DNA of 64,000 nt. Origin: Rheinheimera mesophila (GTDB lineage Bacteria > Pseudomonadota > Gammaproteobacteria > Enterobacterales > Alteromonadaceae). The notes beneath the pieces are model-generated. The model saw only the letters and a program-made list of their open reading frames with translations. It searched no databases and was not told the origin of the DNA. Position 1 is the first letter of the stretch; each line of letters starts with the position of its first letter. Shown piece by piece: positions 53,291-59,797 of the stretch. The translations under genes were made by a program, and so were the position numbers. The stretch covers positions 20,764 to 84,763 of the forward strand of contig NZ_LAVS01000008.1 in assembly GCF_000986865.1 (NCBI RefSeq). The letters run 5' to 3'.

Positions 53291-54061
53291 CTACTGCTGA
53301 CGATAAAAAATCATGCCGCCATGGTGCAACGTATTGGCATCGACAAAGACGCCGTCAGCGGTAAAACCTGTGTCGTCCCAATAATCAATCTGGTTGCCTT
53401 TGACTTCGTAGCGCCCCTGATAAGCACTTTCTCTGCTCCCCCGGGCTTCGTCGTAGCGGCCATTGGCCAATAGCTGCTGACGGATCCGGCCATCGGCTGT
53501 CACCCACATGCCCAGATAAGGGTGTTGTGCACTCATTGGTTGATCTCCTTGTTGATCAAAAGATGTTGGAAGAGAAATACGGTTTATCACCGCGTCGTAT
53601 TGAGTTAAATCAAGAAAAGCTATCACTTCAGTGGCTCGTAAATCCTTTATCCGGAAAATCCAGACAAAGCTGTTGTTGTAGGGCTTACCGTCCTTCGCCA
53701 CGGCGGAGCCGTCCCAATACACCACCACATCATCGCCGTCCGCCCAAATGTCGTTCACCTTAGGTTTGACGAAAGAAGAGAGCCGGGCCGCAAAAGGTGC
53801 AACAGCCTGTTCAATAAACACAGCACGGCCCTTATAAGTGCCAGCCGCCGGATCGCTGCCTTTAATAGTCCACACCACATCTTCCGCCAGCACCTCCTGA
53901 AAAAATGTGCTGCCACCTGCAGCCCACTTCGCAAAGGCCTGACTAATAAAAGCTTTGTTTTTCTCTGCAACGGCCTGATCCGAACTGGCCTCTGCCAAAA
54001 AACTGATCATCATGGCTACAACCAATAGCAGGCTGCTGAACAAGGGGTTTGGTACTGTCAT
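53291..54061 (-). CDS. exported SnoaL/NTF2-like protein fused to an Atu4866-like domain
   Basis: From ATG 54061 (GGAG 8 bases upstream) 256 residues: signal (FSSLLLVVAMMISFLAEA), a SnoaL/NTF2-like domain (about 30-170; AFAKWAAGGSTFFQEVLAEDVVW, TYKGRAVFIEQAV, VVVYWDGSAVAKDGKPY, IRDLRATEVIAFLD-like), and a C-terminal domain of about 80 residues (HPYLGMWVTADGRIRQQLLANGRYDEARG, YWDDTGFTADG) of the Atu4866 kind. Exported proteins of this type have no assigned role. An AAGGAG 8 bases before an internal ATG (53536) could also start the second domain alone. It may be the product of an in-frame fusion of two genes. Confidence 0.8.
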   Translation of the reverse strand: MTVPNPLFSSLLLVVAMMISFLAEASSDQAVAEKNKAFISQAFAKWAAGGSTFFQEVLAEDVVWTIKGSDPAAGTYKGRAVFIEQAVAPFAARLSSFVKPKVNDIWADGDDVVVYWDGSAVAKDGKPYNNSFVWIFRIKDLRATEVIAFLDLTQYDAVINRISLPTSFDQQGDQPMSAQHPYLGMWVTADGRIRQQLLANGRYDEARGSRESAYQGRYEVKGNQIDYWDDTGFTADGVFVDANTLHHGGMIFYRQQ

Positions 54062-54319
54062 ACTGAGTTCTCCTGTGGCTAACGAGTGCTGCAGACCAGC
54101 TGTGTTCTGGTCTTTTTTATTCAGCATTACTCTGGCTCAGGCAGAACCAAGGGCGATAGAAAGATCCTCCAGACTTATTGCATTATTGTCCGGTTGAAGA
54201 GTTGCAGTAACGAAAAAACAGTTTTTCAGTCGTAGGAGGAAATGTGGTGATGAATGGATATTAGAGCAAAGATTACGGATAAATTGGGTTGCAATGCCCC
54301 TTCATACACTATGGTTTAT

Positions 54320-54595
54320 TCAGCGATCTTCTCTTGTATGCCAAAGCCGCAATATATAAATAGTCTGCTGCTGAAGTTCGTAACGCATCTCAAAATGCCC
54401 AACTAATATCCGTCGCACTTCTCGCGGTAAAAACTCGAATAGCTGCTCACCTATACGCGGATTGTTCAGCAATAATGTTGGAGCTTTAGTCAAACTCAGC
54501 ACCGTTTTTGCAGCAGCCTGCTTATTTTCCGGAGCCAGAAATTGGTAAAGTCGGGCTAAATCCGACAATGCTTTACTGGTCCACTTCAGTTCCAT
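54320..54595 (-). CDS. parE: ParE/RelE-superfamily toxin
   Basis: A 91-residue toxin of the ParE/RelE superfamily, encoded right after its antitoxin with a 1-base overlap. The text MELKWTSKALSDLARLYQFL and VLSLTKAPTLLLNNPRIGEQL and the C-terminal strand RRILVGHFEMRYELQQQTIYILRLWHTRED is typical (R..LW.TRE). ParE-type toxins poison gyrase; RelE-type ones cleave mRNA. The C-terminal HTRED ending fits ParE more, but I would not fix the target. The order antitoxin then toxin is normal. Confidence 0.88.
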   Translation of the reverse strand: MELKWTSKALSDLARLYQFLAPENKQAAAKTVLSLTKAPTLLLNNPRIGEQLFEFLPREVRRILVGHFEMRYELQQQTIYILRLWHTREDR

Positions 54596-54864
54596 TAACC
54601 TGGCACCGCTAAAGGCTTATCTGTTCCTAAGCTTTCGGCCCATGCTTGTACAGCCTGATGATCGATGACCTGTCCCTCGTCTACATCAGCTAAAGCTTCA
54701 CGAGTTAATCGTTCACGCTCTTCTTCCTGTTCCAGCCACGCAGATAAAGCTTGTTTCATAATCCAACCGCGAGAACGCTCTAAACGTTCAGCCATTTGGT
54801 CAACTTTTTCAGCCAACGGCAAAGGGATATGAGCGGTTAAAACTTTAGTTCCGACTTGTGCCAC
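54595..54864 (-). CDS. parD: ParD-like RHH antitoxin
   Basis: 89 residues from GTG 54864 (AGGAG 8 bases upstream): ribbon-helix-helix N-terminus (AHIPLPLAEKVDQMAERLERSRGWIMKQALSAWLEQEEE), binding DNA at the operon promoter, followed by an acidic linker and a C-terminal part that should wrap the toxin (VIDHQAVQAWAESLG). The frame opens to 54903 but the ribosome site marks the GTG. It overlaps the toxin start by one base. Confidence 0.88.
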   Translation of the reverse strand: MAQVGTKVLTAHIPLPLAEKVDQMAERLERSRGWIMKQALSAWLEQEEERERLTREALADVDEGQVIDHQAVQAWAESLGTDKPLAVPG

Positions 54865-55105
54865 AACAATGCTCCTGATGTAAAGTGATTCAAAATTAAT
54901 CATACTGATTAAACCCTATTCCAGCAAGTTGTAACCTAAGGGCTTTCATTCGCAGCGCAAAAACTTAAAGACAGTTAAATCTTCTGAAACCTTGTCAGGC
55001 ACAACACTGGAGTTGCCCGCTTCCAACACTAGTGCAAAGCCCGAATACAACCTCTGCCATACAGCAACTCCCATAACAAGCAATCACATCCTTCCAACCC
55101 CAACA
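54865..55105. other. gap between parDE and the methionine-synthase operon
   Basis: Part of a 383-bp gap upstream of mesX that also holds the parDE promoter on the minus strand. Apart from the two regulatory sites listed separately I see nothing in it. Confidence 0.4.
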
Positions 55106-55118
55106 TGAAGATCCTTCA
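55106..55118 (+). promoter_or_regulatory. MetR-like binding site upstream of mesX
   Basis: TGAAGATCCTTCA fits the MetR consensus TGAANNNNNTTCA exactly and sits 130 bp before the mesX start. MetR, a homocysteine-responsive LysR activator, is expected in such organisms; binding here is inference. Confidence 0.6.
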
Positions 55119-55185
55119 TACAGCAGATGAAATAAAAGCATTTTTCTTCATCCAGCCACAGGCGTATAACAGACACACCAGCTTT

Positions 55186-55201
55186 AGACATCCAGACTTC
55201 T
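55186..55201 (+). promoter_or_regulatory. MetJ-like tandem box upstream of mesX
   Basis: AGACATCCAGACTTCT equals two adjacent 8-mers of the met box AGACGTCT and matches 13 of 16 positions. It sits 46 bp before the mesX ATG. MetJ binds such tandem boxes as a repressor with S-adenosylmethionine; here it is inferred from the sequence only. Confidence 0.6.
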
Positions 55202-55247
55202 TAATGGATAATTAAACCGCACAGCAGCGAATCAGAGAGCAGATAAG

Positions 55248-56231
55248 ATGAACCAGTTCACATTCAGCATTCACAGCATTGGTTTTGATGAACATTATCA
55301 GCCAGCCAACAACACCCGTATCACCACCAACTTTGCTAATTTAGCCCGCGGTGAACGCCGTCAGCAGAATCTGCGTAACACTCTGGCGATGATCAACCAG
55401 CGTTTTAATAGCCTGGTCAGTTGGGACAACCCAGACTCGAACCGTTATTCGGTGCAGCTGGATATTATTTCTGTCGACATCCAGATCGAAAACACCAGCG
55501 CCGGGCACAACAAGCAATTTCCGGCCATTGAAGTATTAAAAACCAGCATTATCGACCACAAAACCAATCAAGCTATTGAAGGTATTGTGGGCAATAACTT
55601 TTCCTCTTATGTGCGGGATTATGATTTCAGTGTGGTGCTGCTCGAACATAACAAAAACCAGCCGGGCTTTAGCATTCCGGAGCAGTTTGGCGATCTGCAT
55701 GGCAAACTCTTCCAATCTTTTGTCAATTCAGAGGCTTACCAGCAACACTTTCACAAAAAACCTGTGATCTGCCTGAGTGTGTCCGACAACAAAACCTATC
55801 AGCGCACCAACAATCAGCATCCGGTGTTAGGGGTGGAATATCTGCCGAATGAAACTTCATTAACAGAGCAGTACTTCAAAAAAATGGGCTTAGACGTGCG
55901 CTACTTTATGCCTGCTGGCAGTGCCGCACCTTTGGCGTTTTACTTTTTTGGCGATTTGCTGAACGATTACAGCAATCTGGAGCTGGCCAGCACCATCAGC
56001 ACCATGGAAACCTTTCAACGCATTTACCGGCCTGAAATTTACAACGCACACACTCAAGCCGGAGAGCGTTATCAGCCGAACTTAAAAAACCGCGATCACG
56101 CCTTAACAGACATAGTGTACGACAGAGAAGAGCGCAGCCGCTTAGCAGTAGAGCAAGGCAAGTTTGCGCAGGAGCATTTTATTAAGCCGCACAGCTCTGT
56201 TTTAGAACAATGGGCAGCGCAACAGCAGTAA
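55248..56231 (+). CDS. mesX: MesX (DUF1852), partner of the folate-independent methionine synthase
   Basis: A 327-residue protein of the DUF1852 family: FTFSIHSIGFDEHYQPANNTRITTNFANLARGERR, QRFNSLVSWDNPDSNRYSV, FPAIEVLKTSIID and VGNNFSSYVRDYDFSVVLLEHN-like blocks. In Acinetobacter, MesX is required with MesD for a methionine synthase that needs neither folate nor B12; its own chemistry is not settled. It is followed by mesD, 38 bp away. It is the first gene of the operon, behind MetR- and MetJ-like sites. It has no signal peptide, so it is cytoplasmic. Confidence 0.9.
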   Translation: MNQFTFSIHSIGFDEHYQPANNTRITTNFANLARGERRQQNLRNTLAMINQRFNSLVSWDNPDSNRYSVQLDIISVDIQIENTSAGHNKQFPAIEVLKTSIIDHKTNQAIEGIVGNNFSSYVRDYDFSVVLLEHNKNQPGFSIPEQFGDLHGKLFQSFVNSEAYQQHFHKKPVICLSVSDNKTYQRTNNQHPVLGVEYLPNETSLTEQYFKKMGLDVRYFMPAGSAAPLAFYFFGDLLNDYSNLELASTISTMETFQRIYRPEIYNAHTQAGERYQPNLKNRDHALTDIVYDREERSRLAVEQGKFAQEHFIKPHSSVLEQWAAQQQ

Positions 56232-56269
56232 TCCCGGCACAGCATTTAATTTAACCAAAGAGCGACGTA

Positions 56270-57313
56270 TTGATGAAAAAATTACTCCCGACATCCACGG
56301 CAGGCAGCTTACCTAAACCGTCATGGCTGGCTCAACCTGAAACCTTATGGTCGCCGTGGAAATTGCAGGGCGAAGAATTAACAGACGGCAAGCAGGACGC
56401 TTTGCGTTTGTCGCTGCACGAACAACAGCAGGCGGGCATAGATATCGTCAGTGACGGCGAACAATCGCGCCAACACTTTGTCACCACTTTTATCGAGCAT
56501 CTGGACGGTGTTGATTTTCAAAAACGCAAAACAGTGCGTATCCGCAACAGATACGATGCCAGCGTGCCGACAGTAGTTGGCCCGGTCAGCCGGCAAAAAC
56601 CGGTGTTTGTGGAAGATGCGAAGTTTTTACGCCAGCAAACCAGCCAACCTATCAAATGGGCACTGCCAGGCCCTATGACCATGATAGACACATTGCACGA
56701 CGCCCATTACAAAAGCCGCGAAAAGCTGGCCTTTGAGTTTGCCAAAATTCTGAATCAGGAAGCCAAAGAACTGGTTGAAGCCGGAGTCGATATTATCCAG
56801 TTTGATGAACCTGCCTTTAATGTGTTTTTTGACGAGGTGAACGACTGGGGTATTGCCGCTTTAGAACAAGCCGCCGACGGCCTGAAACAGCTTAAGTGCG
56901 AAACCGCTGTGCATATTTGTTACGGCTATGGCATTAAAGCCAACACCGACTGGAAACAAACTTTGGGCAACGAGTGGCGTCAGTACGAAGCGGTATTTCC
57001 TAAGCTGCAGCAATCCAGCATCGATATTATCTCGCTGGAATGCCACAACTCGCGGGTGCCAATGGAATTGCTGGAACTGATCCGCGGCAAAAAAGTAATG
57101 GTCGGCGCTATAGATGTCGCCAGCCACAACATCGAAACGCCAGAACAAGTAGCAGCTACCTTGCGCCAGGCCCTGCAGTTTGTCGACGCCCACCACCTCT
57201 ACCCATGCACCAACTGTGGCATGGCCCCCTTACCGCGCCATGTGGCACGATGCAAACTCAATGCCTTGGCCGCAGGTGCCGAGATAGTGCGTAGGGAATT
57301 GGCGGTGAGGTAA
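56270..57313 (+). CDS. mesD: MesD, MetE-like folate-independent methionine synthase
   Basis: A 347-residue protein like the catalytic C-terminal domain of MetE but without the N-terminal folate half. The zinc ligands are in place: His215 and Cys217 in HICYGYG, Glu257 in ISLECHNSR and Cys316 in CTNCGMAPL. It methylates homocysteine with an unidentified methyl donor in the MesD family, together with MesX (DUF1852) and oxygen. It follows mesX by 38 bp. A typical MetE is about 750 residues, so length and partner decide the name. Confidence 0.9.
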   Translation: MMKKLLPTSTAGSLPKPSWLAQPETLWSPWKLQGEELTDGKQDALRLSLHEQQQAGIDIVSDGEQSRQHFVTTFIEHLDGVDFQKRKTVRIRNRYDASVPTVVGPVSRQKPVFVEDAKFLRQQTSQPIKWALPGPMTMIDTLHDAHYKSREKLAFEFAKILNQEAKELVEAGVDIIQFDEPAFNVFFDEVNDWGIAALEQAADGLKQLKCETAVHICYGYGIKANTDWKQTLGNEWRQYEAVFPKLQQSSIDIISLECHNSRVPMELLELIRGKKVMVGAIDVASHNIETPEQVAATLRQALQFVDAHHLYPCTNCGMAPLPRHVARCKLNALAAGAEIVRRELAVR

Positions 57314-57366
57314 TAAGCTATCAACTACTGGCTGTGTAGCTTCGGCTACAACACAACAGATGGTAG

Positions 57367-57394
57367 TTGACAACCAAACTTAATGAGCCATAAT
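57367..57394 (+). promoter_or_regulatory. predicted hipBA promoter
   Basis: A perfect -35 TTGACA at 57367-57372 and a -10 CATAAT (5 of 6) at 57389-57394, spaced 16 bases. The transcription start should fall near 57401, inside the palindrome that follows, only about 26 bases before the ATG. Confidence 0.65.
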
Positions 57395-57425
57395 TTGTGC
57401 ATTAATATATTAATGCACAAATTAT
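57390..57425. promoter_or_regulatory. perfect 36-bp palindrome, candidate HipB operator
   Basis: Bases 57390-57425 form a perfect inverted repeat with no spacer; each 18-base arm reads ATAATTTGTGCATTAATA or its complement. It covers the -10 box, the likely transcription start and reaches to one base before the hipB ATG. HipB-type XRE dimers bind palindromes in their own promoter; this one is longer than usual and could take two dimers. Confidence 0.8.
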
Positions 57426-57426
57426 A

Positions 57427-57729
57427 ATGCAAAAAGAGGCAATACAACTTAGTCAAGCTTTAGGGCAACTGGTGAAACAGATCAGAGCTGAGTCTATGGA
57501 TCAATCCGAGCTTGCTGTGCGGGTTGGATTGAGCCGTAACACTATTTCTGCTATTGAAAATGGCAAAGCAGTAAACTCCGAAGCCCTGTTTGCCGTGCTG
57601 GCCCAACTCAATTTACTGCAGCCCATCACAGATGCAGTAGAACAACAATTGGCTCAATTCAATAACCTGCCGCAGAAAAAGCAGCGTAAACAACGCAAAG
57701 CCAAACCGGAGCTATCGAATGACTTCTGA
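57427..57729 (+). CDS. hipB: HipB-like XRE antitoxin
   Basis: A 102-residue protein with a canonical XRE helix-turn-helix (LGQLVKQIRAESMDQSELAVRVGLSRNTISAIENGK), followed by a basic Lys/Arg-rich tail (QKKQRKQRKAKPE). It should repress the operon and neutralise HipA. The start has no ribosome-binding site because a palindrome lies immediately upstream; the mRNA may be leaderless or nearly so. It overlaps the hipA start by 11 bases. Confidence 0.9.
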   Translation: MQKEAIQLSQALGQLVKQIRAESMDQSELAVRVGLSRNTISAIENGKAVNSEALFAVLAQLNLLQPITDAVEQQLAQFNNLPQKKQRKQRKAKPELSNDF

Positions 57730-58921
57730 ACAGGCTTATGTATTTATTGACGGCCTGGAGCAGCAGCCGGTGATTTGTGGCGTGGTCACTTTAGATCCAA
57801 CACGGCGCTATGGTGAGTTTCGCTATGGTAAAAGCTATTTAGCACGCCCTGACGCCTTCCCTTTGGACCCGCTGAACTTACCTCTGTCAGAACAGTTATA
57901 CAGCACCAACACTGGCAAAGGAGTGTTTGGCGTGTTACTAGATGCAGGTGCAGACGCATGGGGCCAGAAAGTTATTTTGTCCTTGCATAAAACCAAACCA
58001 CAAAATGCATTACAGTTTTTATTGGCGGGCTCCGGCATGGGGGTTGGCGCATTAGTTTTTAGTTTATCCCGCAGCTCGTCAAAACCTAAGCTCAACAAAA
58101 ACACCCTGGGCGATTTACCTTTGCTACTCAAAGGCAAAGACGCCATATTGAATGACGAAGCCATACCAGAGGAAGCAAAAAAAGCTTTTGAGCATGGTTC
58201 CAGCATGGGTGGTGCCAGGCCCAAAACCTTAATCACAGCCGGTGATACAACCTTTTTGGCCAAATTTAACAGACCCGACGATTTGTTTAATCAGGTAAAA
58301 ACAGAACACGCCTGCATGCGTATGCTGGCAGAATTACCAGTGCGGGTTGCTACAACAAGAGTCGTCACAACTGACACTGATGATGTATTACTGGTGGAAC
58401 GTTTTGACTGTCATCAGCAGCGCCCTACCCATCACTTTATCAGCGCCAACTCGCTGATCAATGCAGCCACTGTCAATAACGCGGCTTTAAGCAGCAGCTA
58501 CAGCTATGGTTTTCTTGCAGAATTTTTGCGCACACAAGGCGCAGAACCCGAAGACGCACACGAGCTATACCAACGTATGGTGTTTAATGTGTTTATCGGT
58601 AATACAGACGATCACAGCCGCAATCATGCATTGCTGTATTCCTTCAGCGACAAAAATTGGCGTTTATCCCCCGCTTATGACGTGTTACCTGTCAATAACA
58701 GCCGTCAGCATGGTATGGGCATTGGCGATTTTGGCCGGGATGGCACTATCGAAAACCTGTTGTCGCAGTCGTTACGTTTTGGCTTAAAACAGTTTAAAGC
58801 CAAAAAAATCATCGAACAGGTAGCAGCCTTAAGCCACGAATGGCCTTTTTACTTTAAACACCAGGGTGTAGGCGAAGGCGATTTGGAGCGTTTAAAAGCA
58901 GTGATACCGATCATTAAGTGA
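57719..58921 (+). CDS. hipA: HipA-type serine/threonine kinase toxin
   Basis: A 400-residue HipA protein: N-terminal domain with YGEFRYGKSYLARPDAFPLDPLNLPL, activation/ATP loop GSSMGGARPKTLI, then the kinase core with HACMRMLAELP, VLLVERFDC, VFNVFIGNTDDHSRNHALLY (catalytic loop and metal-binding Asp) and LSPAYDVLP. HipA phosphorylates tRNA synthetase GltX in E. coli and stalls growth. All catalytic pieces seem intact. It is translated from an ATG inside hipB. It is the toxin partner of hipB. Confidence 0.92.
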   Translation: MTSEQAYVFIDGLEQQPVICGVVTLDPTRRYGEFRYGKSYLARPDAFPLDPLNLPLSEQLYSTNTGKGVFGVLLDAGADAWGQKVILSLHKTKPQNALQFLLAGSGMGVGALVFSLSRSSSKPKLNKNTLGDLPLLLKGKDAILNDEAIPEEAKKAFEHGSSMGGARPKTLITAGDTTFLAKFNRPDDLFNQVKTEHACMRMLAELPVRVATTRVVTTDTDDVLLVERFDCHQQRPTHHFISANSLINAATVNNAALSSSYSYGFLAEFLRTQGAEPEDAHELYQRMVFNVFIGNTDDHSRNHALLYSFSDKNWRLSPAYDVLPVNNSRQHGMGIGDFGRDGTIENLLSQSLRFGLKQFKAKKIIEQVAALSHEWPFYFKHQGVGEGDLERLKAVIPIIK

Positions 58922-58944
58922 GATTAAGTCTGAGCTAGTACAAA

Positions 58945-59625
58945 TCAGGGACATTTAACATACCAAACCGAAGTAAGTCCAATCCAGCCTGTTCTATCTT
59001 TAATACAAATTAAATCACCTTTTTCAGTGCGTTCGTAAGTCCCCTCACCTACCTGAATATGTCGTTTTTCCTTTTTATACTGCATCACCAACATATAGGC
59101 TTTAGGCTTTTTACTTATATACTTTCTTACCACAGGGCCGCTAATCACAACTTCAGTTTCAGCCGGGCTTATCTCGTTACTCAAAATAATCAGACTGTGC
59201 GTGTAAAACACACCTAAAACAACAACAGAAGCCCAACTTAACCGGTACGCCAGCACCCAGACGATGTAGGACGAAAGCAAAGCCATTGGCACAAAAAACG
59301 GCAGCAAAAAGACTTCGTTTGAGAACCTGATACGGAGTACCAGACTTAAGGTAACACAGCCAGCTACCCACATAACATAAGGGATCAGATTCAGCCCTGT
59401 GGTTGCTCGCTCAAGTTTATCCAGAGCAAAAACCTCTGGTTTTGCAAAGGCAAGCACCGCAGCGACAGGGAAAAACAACAGCCCGGCAAACAGCTCCATC
59501 GAGTCATAACGCGGATAAAACAGCACCCAGATACAACACGCCGTGGTAAACACGAACATAAAAATTTTCAGCTTTTTCAAACCTGCCGTTGGCTCTGGTT
59601 GCTTTACTTGGTCTTGCACTAACAA
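58945..59625 (-). CDS. multi-pass membrane protein, unknown
   Basis: 226 residues with five to six hydrophobic segments over residues 20-150 (FMFVFTTACCIWVLFY, LFAGLLFFPVAAVLAFA, LIPYVMWVAGCVTLSLVL, LLPFFVPMALLSSYIVWVLAY, VVVLGVFYTHSLIILSN) and a soluble C-terminal part (KKPKAYMLVMQYKKEKRHIQVGEGTY). I do not recognise a family. It is convergent with hipA and lies before the RloC-like gene on the same strand, 172 bp downstream of it. It could be cargo of the same accessory block. Confidence 0.65.
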   Translation of the reverse strand: MLVQDQVKQPEPTAGLKKLKIFMFVFTTACCIWVLFYPRYDSMELFAGLLFFPVAAVLAFAKPEVFALDKLERATTGLNLIPYVMWVAGCVTLSLVLRIRFSNEVFLLPFFVPMALLSSYIVWVLAYRLSWASVVVLGVFYTHSLIILSNEISPAETEVVISGPVVRKYISKKPKAYMLVMQYKKEKRHIQVGEGTYERTEKGDLICIKDRTGWIGLTSVWYVKCP

Positions 59626-59797
59626 TTCCTTTTGATGTTCAGTAAACGGCTGGTAGGTAACTGCCTTTGGATTTATCCATATTCAACAATATCTTGTAGA
59701 GTTTATAAACTAAGTGCAATTCTACAACTTAAATATCGGGGCAAAGGGCAAGACCTGACACCAAAATCTCTTTTGGACTATTTTGCATAAAATTTAG

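Noticed and set aside
54595..54903. ATG start of the RHH antitoxin at 54903
   Set aside because: AGGAG lies properly spaced before GTG 54864; the extra 13 residues lack family character.
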